A DNA stretch of 64,000 bases from positions 1,658,658 to 1,722,657 of the forward strand of contig NW_006768765.1 of NCBI RefSeq assembly GCF_000204055.1, written 5' to 3'. Below the pieces are notes generated by a model, which ran no database searches, had not been told where the DNA came from, and worked only from the letters and a program-made list of their open reading frames with translations. This stretch comes from Melampsora larici-populina 98AG31. Its lineage: Eukaryota; Basidiomycota; Pucciniomycetes; Pucciniales; Melampsoraceae. This document shows positions 48,169 through 59,910 of the stretch, piece by piece; within the stretch, counting starts at the first letter, position 1; every line of letters starts with the position of its first letter. A program made the position numbers and the translations under genes.

Positions 48169-48860
48169 TAAACTGATGATAATTATAGTATGTAAGTGAA
48201 ATCACCTTTGTTTTTCGGTATGGAAAATGGCTTGGAAACTTAAGTTTGTAGTAGAAGAAAGTTGGAATTGATGACTTGGTTGGGTTTCTTTTAGTATATC
48301 CTTCTTTTATTACAAGATGGAAGATGATGATTTTCTTGGAAATGCATGGTGCATGTTACTTCTGTTCTTTTTTTACCCATGTTGTTTATGTCTTTTGTGT
48401 GGTGTGTGTTTGTTTTTCGTTTCAATGATGATTCTTTTTTTCCATAATTTTGCTAGCTAAAATTTAAAATTATACTGGTAGACCTTCGTTCAGTTATGGT
48501 CATGAAGGAGTCAGTTGTCATTGAACTAGTTTTCAAGTTGAAAAAGTAACGATGGGATCAACTTTGGAGCTTCGGCTTACTTCCACCAAGTCAGGATTAT
48601 AAGAAAACAAGACGTGATATGGACTCTGGAGTGGTGATATACAAGGGACACTTGGGTAGATGATTCAATTTCAATTTTCACAAATGTTTTGATTAATTTT
48701 TGTTTTGGATCAAGGCAAATGGAAAGTTTTCATAAGTTGTTGATGGAGAGGTGTTTTCTAAATTAGTGAACAAATCATGAGGAATATACAAATGAATGAA
48801 TTTGTCAGTGGGAAGATCAGACGAGAATGGTTTGTCTGGTCAAAGTTGTGTTGGTTATTC
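48169..48860. other. Intergenic region downstream of OPA3
   Basis: AT-rich 3' flank with no recognised feature. Confidence 0.5.
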
Positions 48861-48862
48861 CG

Positions 48863-49426
48863 AATGTTGTGGGTGCGGCGCAAAAAGCGCAAGACGGTCG
48901 CGGCCAGGCGCGGACGCGCCTGGTAGCGCCTCCAAGCTTCGAAAATATGTAGGGGCGCGCCCCATATTTTAATTTAGTCCGCGGGGTTTTGTCATTTCAG
49001 CCACCCAACTCCTTCAGAAATGCCTGGAGATGACTCTGAGGAGTGTGCTTCAACATGGTATGTATTGAGATATTGGTCCAACAGTCTACCTCACTCTGAG
49101 CTATTGTCACTTGAAAGACAAAGTCTTGTCCAAAAGATCTAAGCAAGTCACTGTAAGAGTTTCATGTGTATAGAGTTGCAGTCAACTTCCTTTGAGTGTG
49201 ATATCTGCTGAAATCTACCTTGTAATTGATGACTACAATTCTTTCATTGGCAACTATGTACCTATCTGCTGGCACTGTGGTACTGGCCTCTGCTGCAGTG
49301 CTGGCACTGTGAAAGATTTTTTACTTTTTTTCTACTTTTTGATGGGCAAAGGGCGCGCCAGACGCACCCCAGTGGCGCCTGCGCCAGTCTAATGGAGCTT
49401 TTTTGCGCCTGGGCGCGCCCACAACA
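48863..49426. mobile_element. GC-ended inverted-repeat element
   Basis: The left end reads ATGTTGTGGGTGCGGCGCAA (from 48864). The right end's complement reads ATGTTGTGGGCGCGCCCAGG and continues into GCGCAAAAAA. Both ends are strongly GC-rich, with repeated GGCGCGCC-type words, in sharp contrast to the AT-rich interior and flanks. It has no coding potential and is about 0.56 kb. The inverted repeat is short (about 10 perfect bases) and imperfect beyond that, so the element class is uncertain. Confidence 0.5.
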
Positions 49427-49770
49427 TGAAATGTAAGATGAACCAAATTATACTGTGGAATCAGATGATGATCCAAAAGATGTCTTTAAGAGGGAGATAT
49501 GATGATGAGTGAGTTGGTTTATCGGCGTCCGAGTGAGTTTGAGTGAGATTGAGTGAATTGTCTTTGTCTACGCTGAAACCGATGCGACGAAGGCAGTTTA
49601 ATAGAAAAGTATGAATGAAGACTTGAGAGAAGAGAGAGAGAAGAAGTCAAATTAGTAATTTGTTAATCTCCAACCGATAATCGATCATAACTAACTCCAT
49701 CCGATCCATCCATCAATCTCTTTCTGATCTGTTTACCTCTTTTTACCTTCAAGTTCAACTTCAATTCATC
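49427..49770. other. Upstream region of the GH5 gene
   Basis: Promoter and 5' UTR side of the downstream gene, with short GAGTGA and GAGA runs. No other feature was seen. Confidence 0.5.
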
Positions 49771-52700
49771 ATGCCACCACCATCTCGTATCTCAACTTTA
49801 ACAGGAAATCCAGTTCCCGATTACTTTATTCATTCCAACACTCGACACTTTAGAGATACATTAGGTCGAACATTAATCTTAAGAGGTGTTAATCTTTGTT
49901 CATCTGCTAAAGTTCCAAAAGGTCATCCACATCATCTCTTGGATGATTTTTGGGAAAGTGCAGAACAAGATTCCATTAGATCTTTAAACCATCGTTCATC
50001 TTCTTCTTCTGCTTCTTCTTTCGATGATTCAAATCATCATTCTAGTTTAGATTCTACTGGTTCACTTTATCGTCAACCTCTACAAACTGATGAAAAACTT
50101 ACGGGCATTAGTTATGTGGGACAAAACTTGGATTTAGAAGACGGATCGGCTGACATTCATTTGATTAGATTAAAACAATGGGGGTTTAATGTCATTCGCT
50201 TTGTAACGGTTTGGGAAGCTCTTGAACATCGTGGACCGTTTGTGATTTTTCTTTAGTTTGATCTTTCATCCATCCTTTTCTTTTCCTTGGATCTCTTTCT
50301 GATCTTGATCTTTTACTTTTTCGAACTCTTTCATTCAGTGGTCAATATGATTTTGAGTATATGGATTATGTGGTAGCTGTTTTGAGAAAGTGTAAACAAT
50401 ATGGGTTCAGGGTTTATATGGATCCACATCAAGATCTGGTAAGTAATCTTTCAAGAGTAGATCTCAACTCAATTCAATCAACTTCACTCTGATAATACCT
50501 TTTTTTCCCTTTTCCTTTGGATTAGTTTTCTCGTTTCTGTGGAGGATCAGGTGCACCACTCTGGACACTTTATGCTTGTGGTCTCAACCCACGTCATTTC
50601 AGTGTGACCGGAGCCGCATATCTTCAAGCCGAATGGCCACATCCTTCTTCACCTAAACCTGAAAGTCTTCCATCTATGATCTGGGCCACCAATTATAATC
50701 GATTAGCATGTCAAACGGTGAACACGATGTTTTGGGCAGGTCGAGATTATGCACCAAAGTGTATAATAGATGGCATCAACATTCAAGATTATCTTCAGTA
50801 TCATTTCTTAGAAGCTTATAGAAGATTAGGTCTCAAGATTTCAGAAGCAGGTGATTTGTTAGATGAAACGGTGATTGGTTGGGATAGTTTAAATGAACCT
50901 AATCATGGTTATCTTGGAATTGAAAACTTATTGAATATTCCAAATGAAGTTCCATTGAAGATCGGACCTTCACCTACACCTATTCAAGGCATGAGATTAG
51001 GTATGGGAGAATCGATGAAACTAGAGAATTATAGGTTCGGACCGATCGGACCTCAACGAGACGGAAGTGTGGTCGTCGATCCAGAAGGAAAAACAGCTTG
51101 GTTAAACCCAGGAGCAGAACCGAATGGTAGATCAGGTTATGGTTGGAAACGTGATTCAGAATGGAAACTAGGCACATGTATTTGGGCACAACATGGAGTC
51201 TGGGATCTATCAACTGGAAACTTATTGAAACCAGATTATTTTGCTCATTCGAGATTAGACCCGTTTAGGAAAACTGATTTCGCAAGTGATTATTGGAGAC
51301 CTCATCTGCTGGCTTGGTGTAGTATGATTAGAGAGATTCATCCGGAATCAATCTTGTTTGTACATCCACCTGTCTTTGAAATCCCACCGGATTTGAGTAC
51401 TTCTACTTTACCTATCTTGAAACATCGATCAGTGTTTAGTAGTCATTTCTATGATGGTTTAACACTGGTGACTAGACATTGGGTAAGTGTTTTTGGGTCA
51501 TCTTGATCAGTTTTTTCTTGATGAATTGACGTTTTTTGTTTTGTTTGATCTTTTGAAAAATAGAATTGGTTTAATGCTGATGCACTTGGAATTTTGAGAG
51601 GTAAATATCCTTCAGTGGTGTTTGGATTGAAGATTGGAGAAGCTGCGATCAGAAGATGTTTAAGATCACAATTAGGCATGCTTCGTCAAGATGGATTAGA
51701 AAAGATGGGAGAGTTCCCAACGATGATGGGTAAGGATTTTCATTTTGTTTTTGTTTTGTTTGGCTTAGTTGAGTGTCAACTCAAGATGAAAGAGTTCCAT
51801 TAAAACTGATCAAGTTTTGTTTGGTTGATTTGGTAAAACAAAAAACCCCCCAGGTGAGATTGGAATTCCATATGATTTAGATAAAAAACAAGCATATAAA
51901 GATGGAGATTATGGAAATCAAATCAAAGCCTTAGATGCCTCTTTAAACGCATGTGATGGAGAAAACATGTTGAATTATACGATTTGGACTTATTGTCCGG
52001 ATAATTCACATCAATGGGGAGATTTATGGAATGGAGAAGATTTAAGTTTATGGAGTTTAGATGATTCGATTTGTCAAGGAAGTAATTATTCCGAAAAATC
52101 AAATCGGTATGGGCGAATGTTAAGTCGACCTTATCATTATCAGTATGGAGCGAAATCAACGAATCATACACCCGATGGATCGGCTATTACTTTATTAATG
52201 AGATCTACTAATGAAAGTTCCACCACGAATGGTAGTAGTGGTAGTGGTGGGGAAAATGATGGAGGAGTAGGAGTAGGATTAAACCGAACTGACACTGATT
52301 TAAATCCAGAAGGAATCGATATGAATCTAAATTTGAATGATGGAGCCAGAGGATTAGCTGCATTTTGTAGACCGTTTCCGATTGCGACGGTAGGAGAACC
52401 GATTTATTTTAATTTTGATATTGCAAGCGCTACGTTTGAGATGACAGTAGAAGTGAATGTAGAAGAAGAAGAATATTCGAATCAAGAAGAGATTTGTACG
52501 GAGATTTATGTACCAGCAGCTCATTTTGGAGCTAAAGCACATCAGAATCGGTTTAGTATCAATCGACATAGGTTAGTGGAAGAACCATTGGGAGGTAGAT
52601 CGAATGGAAGTGAAAAGTTACAGATCGAGGTGACGATCTCAGGTGGTAGATGGGAAAGTGAAGGTCAATTACTTAGATGGTATTATCCTAGAAGATTAGG

Positions 52701-53494
52701 TTTGCTTAAGGCTTCTTCTCGAACTGATCATGAAGGTGGGTTTGGAAAAGATCCATTGAAGGAAATTGTTGTGAGACATTCCATTAGGGTTAAAAGGAAA
52801 GATGGACCATTACTTTTGTTTGAAGATTCGAATAGCAGGTAAGTAGTATATTGGTTTTTTTGGGCTTCGTCTTCTTATCTTTGCTCTTTTACAAATCTCT
52901 TTTGGGTTTCTTGATTCCTTTTTATTTTTTTCTAGACGATCATTTTTTCTTGGAGTTTAAGTTTCTTGAGAACTTTTGAGATTGTGTGTGCTTGTAAAAA
53001 AAGTTTTTGTATGTTTTGGTTTCCTTTTTTTCTTGGATGTATGTTTTTTTTTTACTTTGGATGTCAGTTTTAAGTTTCTTTTCATTCCTTTTATATAATC
53101 TATATATATTAAGACTTTCGTTTTTCTTTTGTGCTATTTTTGTTTTTCTTTCTTTGAACATTAAAAGTCAACGAAATAAGAATCACTAATGAAACCTTTT
53201 TTGATTTTTTTTTGGAAATTAAATAGGAAGATTTTAACCAACCGATTTTTTGGTATTTTAATTTATTGTTTAACTGGATTTGGATTAATTGAAATAATGT
53301 ATAAAAAACTACTAAGAAAAGAAGATAAATTCAGTAAAAGTAGTAAAAATCATAATCATAGTCATAGTCAAGGTCGATTTGAAGAAGGAAATGGGTTGGA
53401 GATTGGTGATAGAGATGGGGGTGATGGGAATAGGAGTAGGGATAGGGATCGGAATTGGAATAGAAGGAGTAGTAGGAAATCATCAAAGTGGTAA
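49771..53494 (+). CDS. EGH1: GH5 steryl-beta-glucosidase / endoglycoceramidase-related protein (EGCrP2/Egh1-like)
   Basis: Six exons: 49771-50237, 50339-50438, 50526-51482, 51564-51729, 51854-52838, 53227-53494; phases agree; about 980 residues. Fungal EGCrP2/Egh1 enzymes hydrolyse the glucose of steryl-glucosides or glucosylceramides. Family landmarks are [64 protein letters not shown] and the acid/base Glu in [13 protein letters not shown] (near residue 311). The nucleophile Glu is in [10 protein letters not shown] (near 565). [20 protein letters not shown] follows. A beta-sandwich-like C-terminal region precedes a last exon encoding a hydrophobic segment ([20 protein letters not shown]). 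The protein ends in a His/Ser- and Arg/Asp-rich tail, suggesting membrane anchoring. No N-terminal signal peptide is seen. Confidence 0.92.
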
Positions 53495-54120
53495 AGTGAA
53501 AAGAGGGAGAAAAGCAGGAAAAAGTAAAGTTTGGGAAATTTGAAAATGTAGGGTTAGCATTCATTGGTTGGTATTTATTTATGTAGAATTGTATTTTTTT
53601 TTAAAGTTGTTAGAAGTTTTCAAGGTTTTTTTGGTTTTATAGTTAGTTTTTGGTCGTTTTTTTCCTCAAAAAGGTTTGTGGTGGTGATAATTGCACACTG
53701 GTATTTGGGTATTAAGTAATGTTTTTTTTTCTTTTCTAGAAAATGGTGGTTTAGAAGATGATGGTTTAGAGGATGATTTATATGTTTAAGTATATACGTT
53801 TTTTATTATGCTTTTTTATGATTTTTTTTTGATTTTTTTTTTGATTTTAGAGGTTAGAAAATGCATTTTATGAATTGTTGTTTATATTTTATGAAGATTA
53901 AAATAATCATTAGATGATTTTTGATGAGTTTGATGGTTGGGAAAGTGAGAAAATCTTGGAGATGGTCTATGTACATATGTATGTGATTCTGAGAAGTGAT
54001 CTGAAGCCTACACCTGGAATAATTTAGGAAGGGTATGGTTGCCCTAGTGGAATTTTTGGCTGGGAGCTGTCAACAAATGTCAACTTGATACACAAAGTTA
54101 CTGCCAAAAAACAACTGGGT
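53495..54120. other. Intergenic region between GH5 gene and satellite array
   Basis: T-rich 3' flank of the GH5 gene. No coding feature was recognised. Confidence 0.5.
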
Positions 54121-54129
54121 CAACTGGGT

Positions 54130-56000
54130 TTTTTGAAAACCGGGGCAGGTTTGAGAGCCACTATCATACATCTGCGCTACAACCTCTTTACCCAAACCTT
54201 CTTACACTTATGGGACCATACTTAAAAGTTTCAAAAATTGATGAGCCTGTAGTAGTCTTTTCCAAGAACTGCACATGGTCCCAGCTAATAAATCTTTTAC
54301 AGTCTTACTTCAAATTGAAAAGCAGAGCTTGATTCCAAAAAGGAAAGGTATGTGGTTATGAAATGGACACATGTGCAGTAGTAGTACAACAAGCTCAAAC
54401 CAATTTTTAAGCTTGCACTTATAGGGCCATAATTAGAAGTCTCAAAAATTGATGAGTCAGTAGTAGTCTTTTCCAAGAACCTCATTTGGTCCTAGCTAAT
54501 AAACCTTTTACAGTCTTGCTCCAAATTGAAAAGCAGAGCTTGATTCTGAAAAGGAATGGTATGTGGTTATGAGTGGACACATGTGCATAACAAGCTGATC
54601 AAGCCAATTTTTAAGCTTGCACTTATTGGACCATAAGTAGAAGTTTCAAAAATTGATGAGGCTGTAGTAGTCTTTTTCAAGAACTGCATGTGGTCCTAGC
54701 TATTGAATCTTTTACAGTCTTGCTTCGAATTGAAAAGCAAAGCTTGATTCTGAAAAGGAAAAGTATGTGGTTATGAAATGGACACATGTGCAGTAGTATG
54801 TAGTACAACAAGCTCAAGCCAAACCTTAAGCTTGCACTTATGGGACCATAATTAGAAATTTCAAAAATTGATGAGCCTGTAGTAGTCTTTTCCAAGAACT
54901 GGACATGGTCCTAGCTAATAAATCTTTTACAGTCTTGCTTCAAATTGAAAAACAAAGCTTGATTCTGAAAAGGAAAAGTATGTGGTTATGAAACAGACAC
55001 ATGTGCAGTAGTAGTATGGCAAGCTCAAACCAATTTTTAAGCTTGCACTTATGAGGCCATAATTAGTAGTTTCAAAAATTAATGAGGCTGTAGTAGTCTT
55101 TTTCAATAACCTCATTTGGTCCTAGCTAATAAATCTTTTACAGTCTTGCTTTGAATTGAAAAGCAAAGCTTCATTCTGAAAAGGAAAGGTATGTGGTTAT
55201 GAAACGGACACATGTGCAGTAGTAGTACAACAAGCTCAAACCAATTTTTAAGCTTGCACTTATGGGACCATAATTAGAAATTCCAAAAATTGATGAGCCT
55301 GTAGTAGTCTTTTCCAAGAACTGGACATGGTCCTAGCTAATAAATCTTTTACAGTCTTGCTTCAAATTGAAAAACAAAGCTTGATTCTGAAAAGGAAAAG
55401 TATGTGGTTATGAAACAGACACATGTGCAGTAGTAGTATGGCAAGCTCAAACCAATTTTTAAGCTTGCACTTATGAGGCCATAATTAGTAGTTTCAAAAA
55501 TTAATGAGGCTGTAGTAGTCTTTTTCAATAACCTCATTTGGTCCTAGCTAATAAATCTTTTACAGTCTTGCTTTGAATTGAAAAGCAAAGCTTCATTCTG
55601 AAAAGGAAAGGTATGTGGTTATGAAACGGACACATGTGCAGTAGTAGTACAACAAGCTCAAACCAATTTTTAAGCTTGCACTTATGGAACCATAATTAGA
55701 AGTTTCAAAAATTGATGAGCCAGTAGTAGTCCCAAGAACCTCATGTGGTCCTAGCTAATAAATCTTTTACAGTCTTGCTTCAAACTGAAAAGAAACGCTT
55801 GATTCTGAAAAGGAATGGTATGTGGTTATGAAATGGGCACATGTGCAGTAGTAGTACATACAACAAGCTCAAGCCAAACCTTAAGCTTGCACTTATGGAC
55901 TCATTCATGAGGAGTTTGAAAAATGTCTTGGAACTGGTTTGGTTGGAACACATGATCCTAATAAAAATTTTGTAGGTTTGTTTCAAACTAAAAAAATAGA
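54130..56000. repeat. Satellite array, 211-base unit, with a 422-base higher-order duplication
   Basis: The phrase TTTTACAGTCTTGCTT(C) recurs with its C at about 54300, 54511, 54715, 54930, 55141, 55352, 55563 and 55770, giving periods of 204-215 bases (mostly 211). Each unit also carries AAGCTTGCACTTATG and GACACATGTGCAGTAGTAGTA. The two-unit blocks starting near 54930 and 55352 are almost identical over 422 bases, a recent dimer duplication. The outer units are more diverged and the array decays near 56000. The weak minus frames in each unit are not genes. Confidence 0.92.
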
Positions 56001-56203
56001 CATGATTCTTTCTGAAAGAAAGGGTAATCAGAGTAGTAATACATCACATGTGCAGTGCAGTGGCATATGTAACAACAACCTCAGTCAATTCCTTTGTTAA
56101 GATTATGATTAATTTTTCATGAAGTCTTGAACCTGTTTTCTGAATTTGGTTTGTTCAAATAAGTTTGATATTATTTTGTTCGAATGCAAAAAAATGTTAC
56201 AAT

Positions 56204-56445
56204 TATGGTTCTCAAACCCATGCAAAAATTTGTGCAAGTTTTGAGCAACTTCTGTGCAAGACATGAATAGAACTTGCACGGATCTTGCACGGATCTTGCA
56301 CGTCGGTCTCACACGGTTTTTGTACCAGTTGGAACAAAATAGCTGGGGTTGTGAAAAAATTCAATGCGCAAGATTGGTGCAAGAAATCTTGCACGGATCT
56401 TGCACATTGGTCTTGCACAGTTCTTGCACAGGTTTGAGAACCATA
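56204..56445. mobile_element. MITE, 242 bases, with internal TTGCACGGATC repeats
   Basis: The perfect 15-base terminal inverted repeat TATGGTTCTCAAACC at 56204-56218 recurs as its complement at 56431-56445. The inside is built of many copies of CTTGCACGGAT/TTGTGCAAG in both orientations, giving strong secondary structure. It is non-coding. Confidence 0.75.
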
Positions 56446-58142
56446 AATGATAATTGTACCAATTGCATTTTTTCCAATGATAGAACCTTCCCCTTGATCC
56501 AGTTACAGACCTGCAGCTGACCTTGTTCCCTTGTAAGACTTCCATCTTTCATATCTCTCCAGCATCTATAATGACTTGGCCAAGAGGGGAACACAGTTCC
56601 CAGAATCAGCAACAGGAGAAATCTTCCTGATCTTCCTAGATAGTTTATTTCTAAAACCACTCAACTCATCCGCACTGCAAAAGGTATCAAATTTCAGATC
56701 TTGATGTAGATCATCAAATATTTTTCTTGAGTGTCCCAGAACTTGAGCTTTTTAGTGTGGTGAAACAAGCAGGATAAGTCAAAAAGAATTCTCTATGCAA
56801 CTTTTTCTGATTTTTGAAGAGATGGACATACATATCAGGAGAGATGATCCACACAGACCTCTTGATATGAAAACTTTCTCGCGTCTCATTTTATTCATGA
56901 GGAAGGAACTTACTCAGACTCAAAATGAACTCAAGTGTTGTCAATTGAAAACAAAAAAAACAGGTCCACATTTCACAAAATGTGAAACTGATTTTGTTGA
57001 AATGCAGAACTGACAGCACCATTCTTGACAAGTGTCCCCAACATTTCCTCAATCTTTGTTGGAATTCCACTCATTTTGCTTACAATTCAGACATAGTAGG
57101 CAAATCAATGATCAATGAACATACCCAAAAAGCTCCTTTTGATCACCTCCTACTCAATGTCTCCAAATGTAATCAAAATAAGATTGGTGTGGAGAAACTT
57201 GCCAAAACAAACTCACTGAAATAACTGGAGCTCTGTCAAATGATGTTTCATTCCTGGCATTTGACCCCACCACAATCAAACAAAAATTGTGTTCACAAAA
57301 AGCTGCTTGCATGCAGGGAAGTACTTGATCAGCATCTATTCAGAATTCAAGGCAACAGCATCATCGAGTTTGAAGCATGTAGAAAACCATGTTTTGGCTT
57401 TGGCACCATTGAATAGATTCTTTGTGTTGCTTTTGAACAACCAATCTTTGTGATCAAACCATATTTGCCACTTCAGGGACCTGATGAACAATGCAACCCC
57501 TATTGGTCATACCCATGTATATTCCCAGCCAGAAAATGGATCCAACTACACCATCTCTTTGCTCACTGTACTACAGACCTCAGGGGGTTTGAAGCACACC
57601 TTGGGGGGTCCTGTATTGAATTATGTGTTGCAGCTACAAGCTTTTACAACTCTTCTGAGTGAGTTTTATGAATGAAATATGTTCTGAACAATGCACAAGG
57701 AAATGTAGAAGTCTGAAGAGAAGACCTCTCAAGCTGCAAGCATCATTTTATGAGGTCTGTGTGATCCTCATAATGGGCAAAAACAAAAACAAAATGGCCA
57801 GAAATTCTGCTGTTGTGAGTTGAAAAACACGACTTTAGCCGTAAGTCCCTCCCTTGACTACCTGGGCGGCGGGGACTTTGATAAGTTCAAGGAATATTTG
57901 TTCACTTGTCTTGAGATATGGACATACAATTTCCTTTCCGCCATGAAAAACCCTTTCTTGCATTGAATAAGCATTCTCACTCTTCTGAGTGACCCACAAT
58001 TGTTTTCTATCTTAAAATATGTCCTTCAAACAAAGTGCCTTCCTTATTTCCAACAATGTTGTATACACAATAGGGTAAACGAGTTGTAACAATCTATGTA
58101 CAATTTGAAAATTTCAAATGTGGCTACTGGTTTTGTTTACCA
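56446..58142. other. Intergenic region
   Basis: No supported gene. Short frames at 56795-57013 and 57450-57675 lack recognisable features. It includes the 3' flank of secreted gene F at the right end. Confidence 0.45.
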
Positions 58143-58896
58143 TCAATTTCTTGGCTGAGGCGCCGTTGGTTTTGACGCGGTACATTTTGAACAGGCTGTT
58201 TCACAAAGTAAATAATTAATACATGATTGGAATTTGATGAAAAAGGGAGATAACTGACTGATGAAGGGAACATTATCGGCCTTGTAAGGACAAGAATACC
58301 ACTCACCCCCTGTATTCCTACATGCTATAAGATTGAAGATTTTTTTTGATAAGGATAAAAATTGTCTACTGCGCATTTGAGAGAAATCGATGATATAAGT
58401 GGAGAGGTTAACTGACTGTATCCATCTTTTTTGTTCATACTATAACTTGAACATTGTTGATTACTTATGCCAGAGCCAAGCACTCCGTTGTGTAAGCAAC
58501 CTTAAGTGAGTAGCAGAAAGACAACATTGCATTAGCAAGAGAAAGACATGGTTAAGATTCCACCATACTCTGCTCATGTGACTACAACAAACCTGAAAGT
58601 GGCACCCAAAGATGGCCTATCGATATTGTATTTATTTAATGCAAGTGTGAAGAAAAGTTAGACAAGTCAAGCTGAAAAAGATCAATATCAACGCCAAAAT
58701 AACACAACTTACCATCTTTTCCGCACTGAGCCAATGGGCAGTTATATTGTAAGAAATCCTTATCGTTGCACTTTGCTGCAGTTTTATCCACAGAAAATCC
58801 ACCTATACATTGAATTGTTTTGGTTGTTTGTTGTCCTGAAGCAAGATGTGTGACACACATGGCAATGAGTATTCCATGATGAGATTGGAATAGCAT
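58143..58896 (-). CDS. Ten-cysteine small secreted protein F, with extra intron
   Basis: Five exons (minus): 58896-58713, 58616-58593, 58500-58417, 58324-58259, 58195-58143; all introns are phase 1; 136 residues. The signal peptide begins MLFQSHHGILIAMCVTHLASG. Landmarks are QCIGGF, KCNDKDF, NCPLAQCGKDG, GHLWVPLSG/C, SNQQCSSYS, CRNTGGEWYSCPYKADNVPFI and CSKC. Its exons are most like C, and like C it lacks the early intron. However, it shares with D a 92-base intron (58592-58501) splitting the WVPLSG/C exon; the two introns are closely alike along their length. It lies 29 kb from the cluster and next to a copia element. Confidence 0.85.
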
Positions 58897-58989
58897 GGTG
58901 GATTGTGTGATTTGAACAAGATTGAAAGAATCGGTTATGTGAAGAAAACTATGGATTTACTGAACGTTGAATGGGAAAAGGATGGCGTG

Positions 58990-59200
58990 AGGAGAGCCCT
59001 AGATCAGGCCGTAGGGAAGACTTTACTCGTTGAATGCCCGATCGTTTCTACAAACTGATGTCGAAGTGTGTTGTCAACCAATACGGGGGCGAGACGCCAC
59101 GAGCGGAAAAGGCAGAGACGCAGAGCGGGTAAACTTCGGCCTTGGGAAACTCACCTGCCCAAGAGTCGCCGTTCTTACGGCGATCTATGGCTAGTCATGT
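58990..59200 (-). promoter_or_regulatory. Conserved upstream module of secreted gene F
   Basis: AGAGCCCTAGATCAGGCCGT (58993-59012), about 100 bases before the start, matches the box upstream of C. Further segments (GGAAACTCACCTG, TCTTACGGCGATCTATGGCTA) also match the C upstream region. GAGCGGGTAAACTT matches the D upstream region. Confidence 0.5.
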
Positions 59201-59516
59201 GGTAATGGTTGTGATTTGTTGTCTGAGACGCGAAACCGAGGTGTTGGTAAGAATTTTCGAGGTTATGACCCTCCCTGATCCCTTCCTACATACACAAATG
59301 CTATCAGTGCTATAACAGCCAGGTCTTCCAGATCCTTGTGGCTAGAGTAATTTATTGGGCTGAGACTGACACGGTATTGACACAAGGACGCATAGAAGGA
59401 CGTCGACAACGATGCACTGCTTACCCCAGGGTTCACCATTCCTTCAAAATCTAACTTGTCACCCTCAGAAACTGAAAGCAACTGGATTGCTGGACCACTT
59501 TGTAATGAAATTAGCA

Positions 59517-59784
59517 ACCTGTGATTAAGAACAGGTTATTAGCTTTTATAGGAAAGCTAACACACTGATCGAAAGAATCAACAATCTGAGAAATGAAGAT
59601 TGTGAGACGAAAATAATTATGAGTTCGATTTCTTTCTAACTAAACAAACTACAAAAACAACTAAGACTTACACCTGTGATTAAGAACAGGTTATTAGCTT
59701 TTATAGGAAAGCTAACACACTGATTGAAAGAATCAACAATCTGAGAAATGAAGATTGTGAGACGAAAATAATTATGAGTTCGAT
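59517..59784. repeat. 113-base direct repeat inside the copia 3' LTR
   Basis: 59517-59629 and 59672-59784 are nearly identical (one substitution noted, GATC/GATT), beginning ACCTGTGATTAAGAACAGGT and separated by 42 bases. Each copy contains TATAAAAG on the minus strand. Confidence 0.9.
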
Positions 59785-59910
59785 GAAGAGAAAAGGTTAC
59801 ATAGATGAAAGTGTGAAACCTTTTATAAGAACTCAAATATGACGTCATTACAAGTTAATGATGTAAGCAAAAGAAAAACTATACGCGCATAATAGAAGAG
59901 CGCGTCACTA

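Noticed and set aside
54130..56000. Possible CRISPR-like array
   Set aside because: The units are contiguous 211-base tandem repeats without unique spacers, in a eukaryotic genome.
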